Assembly (NCBI GenBank): GCA_013824165.1
Contig: PNNH01000002.1
Location: 1-34,683, forward strand
Reading direction: 5' to 3'
DNA: 34,683 nucleotides
From: Methylibium sp.
GTDB taxonomy: Bacteria; Pseudomonadota; Gammaproteobacteria; Burkholderiales; Burkholderiaceae_C
How positions within the stretch are numbered: position 1 is the stretch's first letter; the number at the start of each line of letters is the position of its first letter. Shown piece after piece: positions 31,776 to 34,683 of this stretch. The notes under the pieces were generated by a model. That model made no database searches. It was not told the origin of the DNA and saw only the letters and a list, made by a program, of their open reading frames with translations. The position numbers were made by a program, and so were the translations under genes.

Positions 31776-32003
31776 ATGAACATTGACACCAAGAACGCGC
31801 TGCGCGAAGGCGTGGCGGACGCGCTGGGATTCGTGCTGGGCGCACTGGCCGGCTGGGGCCTGGGCCTGCAGTTCGGCATCGACTTCATCGGCAGCACCGA
31901 CTGGGGCCTGACCCAGTTGGCCGGCCTGGCGCTGATCCTCGCCGGATCGGGCCTGGGTCGCTGGCTGATGCGGCGCCTGATCTTGAAGGGCGAGCAGCGG
32001 TGA
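31776..32003 (+). CDS. Small two-helix membrane protein
   Basis: The 75-residue product has an acidic/basic N-terminus (MNIDTKNALREGVADA), two hydrophobic helices (LGFVLGALAGWGLGLQFGI; LTQLAGLALILAGSGLGRWL) and a basic tail (MRRLILKGEQR). It follows MoxR by 12 bases and overlaps the GNAT gene by 4 (GTGA), so it is part of the operon. I recognise no family. Confidence 0.75.
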   Translation: MNIDTKNALREGVADALGFVLGALAGWGLGLQFGIDFIGSTDWGLTQLAGLALILAGSGLGRWLMRRLILKGEQR

Positions 32004-32593
32004 GCGGGCTCAGCGCGCCGGTCAGCCTGGTCGGGCGCTATGCCCGGCTGGAGCCGCTGTCGCAAGCCCATCTGGCGGGCCTGCAGCAGGCCTGCGCGGA
32101 TGGCGATCTGCATCGCCTCTGGTACACCGCCGTGCCCACGGCCGAGGGCATGGCGGCGGAGATCGAACGCCGCCTCACACTGCATGCCAGCGGCAGCATG
32201 CTGCCCTTCACCGTGTTCGACGCCGAGGGCCGGATCGCCGGCATGACGACCTACATGAATATCGACGCCAAGCATCGCCGCGTCGAAATCGGCTCCACCT
32301 GGTATGCACGGCGGGTGCAGCGCAGCGGCCTCAATACCGAGTGCAAGCTGATGCTGCTAACGCACGCCTTCGAGACGCTGGACTGCATCGCGGTGGAGTT
32401 CCGCACCCACCGGCTGAACACGCAGAGCCGGCGCGCCATCGAACGCCTGGGCGCCCAGCTCGACGGCATCCTGCGCGCCCACCAGCGCAGCCCGGACGGC
32501 ACGCTGCGCGACACCGCCGTCTACAGCATCACCGCGGCCGAATGGCCGACCATCCGCACCCATCTGCGCTGGCAGCTCGAACGCCCGCGCTGA
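32000..32593 (+). CDS. GNAT N-acetyltransferase (RimJ/RimL-like)
   Basis: This 197-residue protein starts at GTG 32000 within the stop of the previous gene. It has the N-terminal GRYARLEPLSQAHLAGL, central strands FTVFDAEGRIAGMTTYM and VEIGSTWY, and the RimJ/RimL-type LNTECKLMLLTHAFETLDCIAVEFRTHRLNTQSRRAIERLGAQLDGILR, where the LNTxS and I-x-R-L-G motif position acetyl-CoA. The family acetylates protein N-termini, tRNA-bound or small amino-acid substrates; the target here is not known. Confidence 0.88.
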   Translation: MSGLSAPVSLVGRYARLEPLSQAHLAGLQQACADGDLHRLWYTAVPTAEGMAAEIERRLTLHASGSMLPFTVFDAEGRIAGMTTYMNIDAKHRRVEIGSTWYARRVQRSGLNTECKLMLLTHAFETLDCIAVEFRTHRLNTQSRRAIERLGAQLDGILRAHQRSPDGTLRDTAVYSITAAEWPTIRTHLRWQLERPR

Positions 32594-32680
32594 AGCCGGC
32601 GGCTGCCTGATCCCGCGCACGATCTGCCGGGCCAGGCGCAATCCCAACCCCCACTTTGTCTGTCTCTTACCGGAGCACCC

Positions 32681-34683
32681 ATGGCCACCCAGAAGAACAA
32701 GAGCAAGCAATTCGACGTCGACACCCTCTGGCAGATCGAACGTGTCGGCGCGCCCAGCCTTTCGCCCGATGGCGCGCAGGCCGTGGCCGCAGTGACCCGC
32801 TACTCGATGGAGAAGAACAAGAGCAGCTCCAGCCTGTGGCTGCTCTCCACGCTGGGCGGCGCACCGCGCGCACTGACCAGCGCTGGTGACAAGGACGGTG
32901 CACCGCAGTGGAGCCCCACCGGCGAGCTGATCGCCTTCGTCGCGCGGCGCGAGCAGGAAGGCAGCAAGGACGAGGAAGCGCAGCTGTATGTGATCGCCCC
33001 GGACGGCGGCGAGGCGCGCCGCGTCGGTCCGACAGGCGGCATTGCCACCGGCGTCGAAGCCTTCAAGTGGTTCCCCGACGGCAAGCGCATCGCCTTCATC
33101 TCCTGGGTCTGGCCCAAGCTCAAGGGCGCGGCGGCGCAGGCCAAGGCCTTGAAGGAATTCAAGGAGCGCAAAGAAACCGGCTACCTCACCGACGAGGCGG
33201 TCTACCGCTACTGGGACCACCATGTGCCGATGGGCCGCGTCGCGCATCTGCACATCGTAGACATCGCCACCGGCAAGACCCGCGACTTGTTCGAGGGCAC
33301 GGACTTCGAGCTGACCCGCGCCGACCCCGACGCGAACTGCTTCGACATCTCGCCGGACGGCCGCCGCATCGTCTTCAGCTACGACCCGCAGGCCGAGAAG
33401 CGCCTGGACAACCGCTATGCGCTGGCCGAGATCGAGCTGCGCGGCGGTGCCATCCGCACGCTGCTGCAGGACAAAGACTGGACCCTGACAGCCCCGCGCT
33501 ACAGCCACGCCGGCCAGCACCTGGCCTTCCTTGCTTCCCACCAGGGCAAGAAGCACACCATGCCCGATCAGCTGGCGGTGCTGGACACCCATGGCCACTG
33601 GGCCGTGCTGTCGGAAGACTGGGACCATGAAGTGACCGCGCCTCTGCGCTGGGACGAGGACGATCTGGGCGTGCTGTTCGGCGCCGAAGAGACGGGCCGC
33701 CGCCATCTGTGGCGCTTCGACGTGAAGACCTGCGCCGCCTTCAAGCTCTTCGAGGGCGGCAATGCCACCGCCTTCGCGCTGGCGGCCGGCACGCTGGTGG
33801 TGCAGCACGACAGCGTGCAGCATCCGCCGCGTCTGTCGGTGCTGGACAGCGAAGGCGAAGGCAGCGACTGCGTGGCCCGCCGCGTCGAGAGCTTCAACGA
33901 CAGCCTGCTGGCCGACCACCAGTTCTCCCGCCACGAGGAAGTGTTCTACAAGGGCGCCCAAGGCGACGATGTGCAGATGTGGCTGGTCTACCCGCCCGGC
34001 TTCGACGCCAAGAAGAAATACCCGCTGCTGCATGTGATCCACGGCGGTCCGCACACCGCCTTCGGTGACAGCTGGCATTTCCGCTGGAACCATCAGGTGA
34101 TGGCCGCGCAGGGCTATGTGGTGGCCTGCGTCAACTACCACGGCTCATCGAGCTTCGGCCACGCCTTCCTGGACTCGATCACGCACCGCTGGGGCGAGCT
34201 GGAGCTGCAGGATGTGGAAGCCGCCACCGACCTGCTGCTGAAGAAGCCCTGGGCCGACAAGAACCGCGTCTTCGCCACAGGCGGCAGCTACGGCGGCTAC
34301 ATGGTCGCGTGGATGAATGGTCATGTGAAACCGGGACGCTACCAAGCCTATGTCTGCCATGCCGGATGCTACGACTGGCAGGCCATGTTCGCCGACGACG
34401 CCTACACCTGGCATGCCAAGGAACTGGGCGCCTGGTACTGGGACGATGCGGCCAAGGTCGCCTCGCAGAGCCCGCACGCCTTCGCCAAAAGCATGAAGAC
34501 GCCGACCCTGGTGATTCACGGCCAGCTCGACTACCGCGTGCCCGATGCGCAAGGGCTGGCCTACTACAACACGCTCAAGGCGCGTGGCGTGCCGGCCAAG
34601 CTGCTGTGGTTCCCGGACGAGAACCACTGGATCCTGAAGCCGCGCAACAGCAAGCTCTGGTACGGCGAGTTCTTCGGCTGGCT
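32681..34683 (+). CDS. S9 family peptidase (prolyl oligopeptidase/acylaminoacyl type), 3' end cut
   Basis: The frame starts at Met 32681, with GGAG 5 bases before it, and stays open to the window end; 667 codons are visible and only a short tail is missing. The N-terminal part (to about residue 400) is a WD/TolB-like beta-propeller with repeats such as GAPSLSPDGAQAVAAV, PQWSPTGELIAFVARR, FKWFPDGKRIAFIS, FDISPDGRRIVFSYD. The alpha/beta-hydrolase domain follows: VIHGGPHTAFGD, then the nucleophile Ser536 in GGSYGGYM, Asp617 in HGQLDYRVP and His649 in ENHW. It has no signal peptide, so it should act in the cytosol, cleaving short peptides or acylated amino acids. Confidence 0.93.
   Translation, partial: MATQKNKSKQFDVDTLWQIERVGAPSLSPDGAQAVAAVTRYSMEKNKSSSSLWLLSTLGGAPRALTSAGDKDGAPQWSPTGELIAFVARREQEGSKDEEAQLYVIAPDGGEARRVGPTGGIATGVEAFKWFPDGKRIAFISWVWPKLKGAAAQAKALKEFKERKETGYLTDEAVYRYWDHHVPMGRVAHLHIVDIATGKTRDLFEGTDFELTRADPDANCFDISPDGRRIVFSYDPQAEKRLDNRYALAEIELRGGAIRTLLQDKDWTLTAPRYSHAGQHLAFLASHQGKKHTMPDQLAVLDTHGHWAVLSEDWDHEVTAPLRWDEDDLGVLFGAEETGRRHLWRFDVKTCAAFKLFEGGNATAFALAAGTLVVQHDSVQHPPRLSVLDSEGEGSDCVARRVESFNDSLLADHQFSRHEEVFYKGAQGDDVQMWLVYPPGFDAKKKYPLLHVIHGGPHTAFGDSWHFRWNHQVMAAQGYVVACVNYHGSSSFGHAFLDSITHRWGELELQDVEAATDLLLKKPWADKNRVFATGGSYGGYMVAWMNGHVKPGRYQAYVCHAGCYDWQAMFADDAYTWHAKELGAWYWDDAAKVASQSPHAFAKSMKTPTLVIHGQLDYRVPDAQGLAYYNTLKARGVPAKLLWFPDENHWILKPRNSKLWYGEFFGW

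Noticed and set aside
32357-34141. A 594-codon open frame on the minus strand
   Set aside because: Antisense to the S9 peptidase, whose propeller and catalytic triad are on the plus strand.

Overview
The window is about 34.7 kb of GC-rich chromosome. Gene content and coding style fit a betaproteobacterium of the order Burkholderiales, perhaps of the Roseateles/Mitsuaria/Leptothrix kind; that placement is inference from gene families and composition. I saw no rRNA, tRNA, CRISPR array or intact insertion sequence. Both ends cut genes: a TonB-dependent receptor lacks its 5' end at base 1, and an S9 peptidase lacks its last codons at base 34683.

Bases 1-8000 are partly accessory. After the receptor comes a compact two-gene unit, an Rrf2-type repressor and a CxxC flavoprotein of the thioredoxin-reductase fold. 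It is flanked by non-coding stretches and by a decayed C-terminal fragment of a second TonB receptor. Then follow a small lipoprotein, a YhiN/HI0933-type flavoprotein, a TPR protein and an unclassified polytopic membrane protein. At 8-12.4 kb a LysR regulator diverges from an isocitrate dehydrogenase whose cofactor residues look NAD-type. That gene overlaps by ATGA with a DUF6671 gene carrying four CxxC pairs, followed by a methyltransferase and a short exported ORF.

Bases 12.3-13.35 kb are a patchwork: a YcxB-like gene of lower GC, two strong inverted repeats (one with attC-like ends) and a frameshifted remnant of a second DUF6671 gene.

Bases 13.3-24.9 kb are mainly lipid and redox metabolism on the minus strand. 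One unit is elaA, a GST with an extra C-terminal domain, and an SDR. A CurA-type reductase has its own promoter. A six-gene beta-oxidation operon runs, in transcription order: FadB-like bifunctional enzyme, thiolase, acyl-CoA dehydrogenase, 64-residue membrane protein, SDR, hotdog thioesterase. The reductase gene and the operon share a near-identical TetR-type operator, so they probably form one regulon controlled by a repressor encoded outside the window.

Bases 24.9-34.7 kb hold a large lipoprotein, an orphan peptide-type binding protein with a clear terminator, an HD-GYP phosphodiesterase, a diheme cytochrome c, and a divergent MoxR ATPase followed by a small membrane protein, a GNAT acetyltransferase and the S9 peptidase.

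No single gene set here is plainly a new system. The best leads are the DUF6671 gene coupled to isocitrate dehydrogenase with its decayed copy nearby, the apparently leaderless self-regulated Rrf2/flavoprotein unit, and the small membrane protein inside the beta-oxidation operon.
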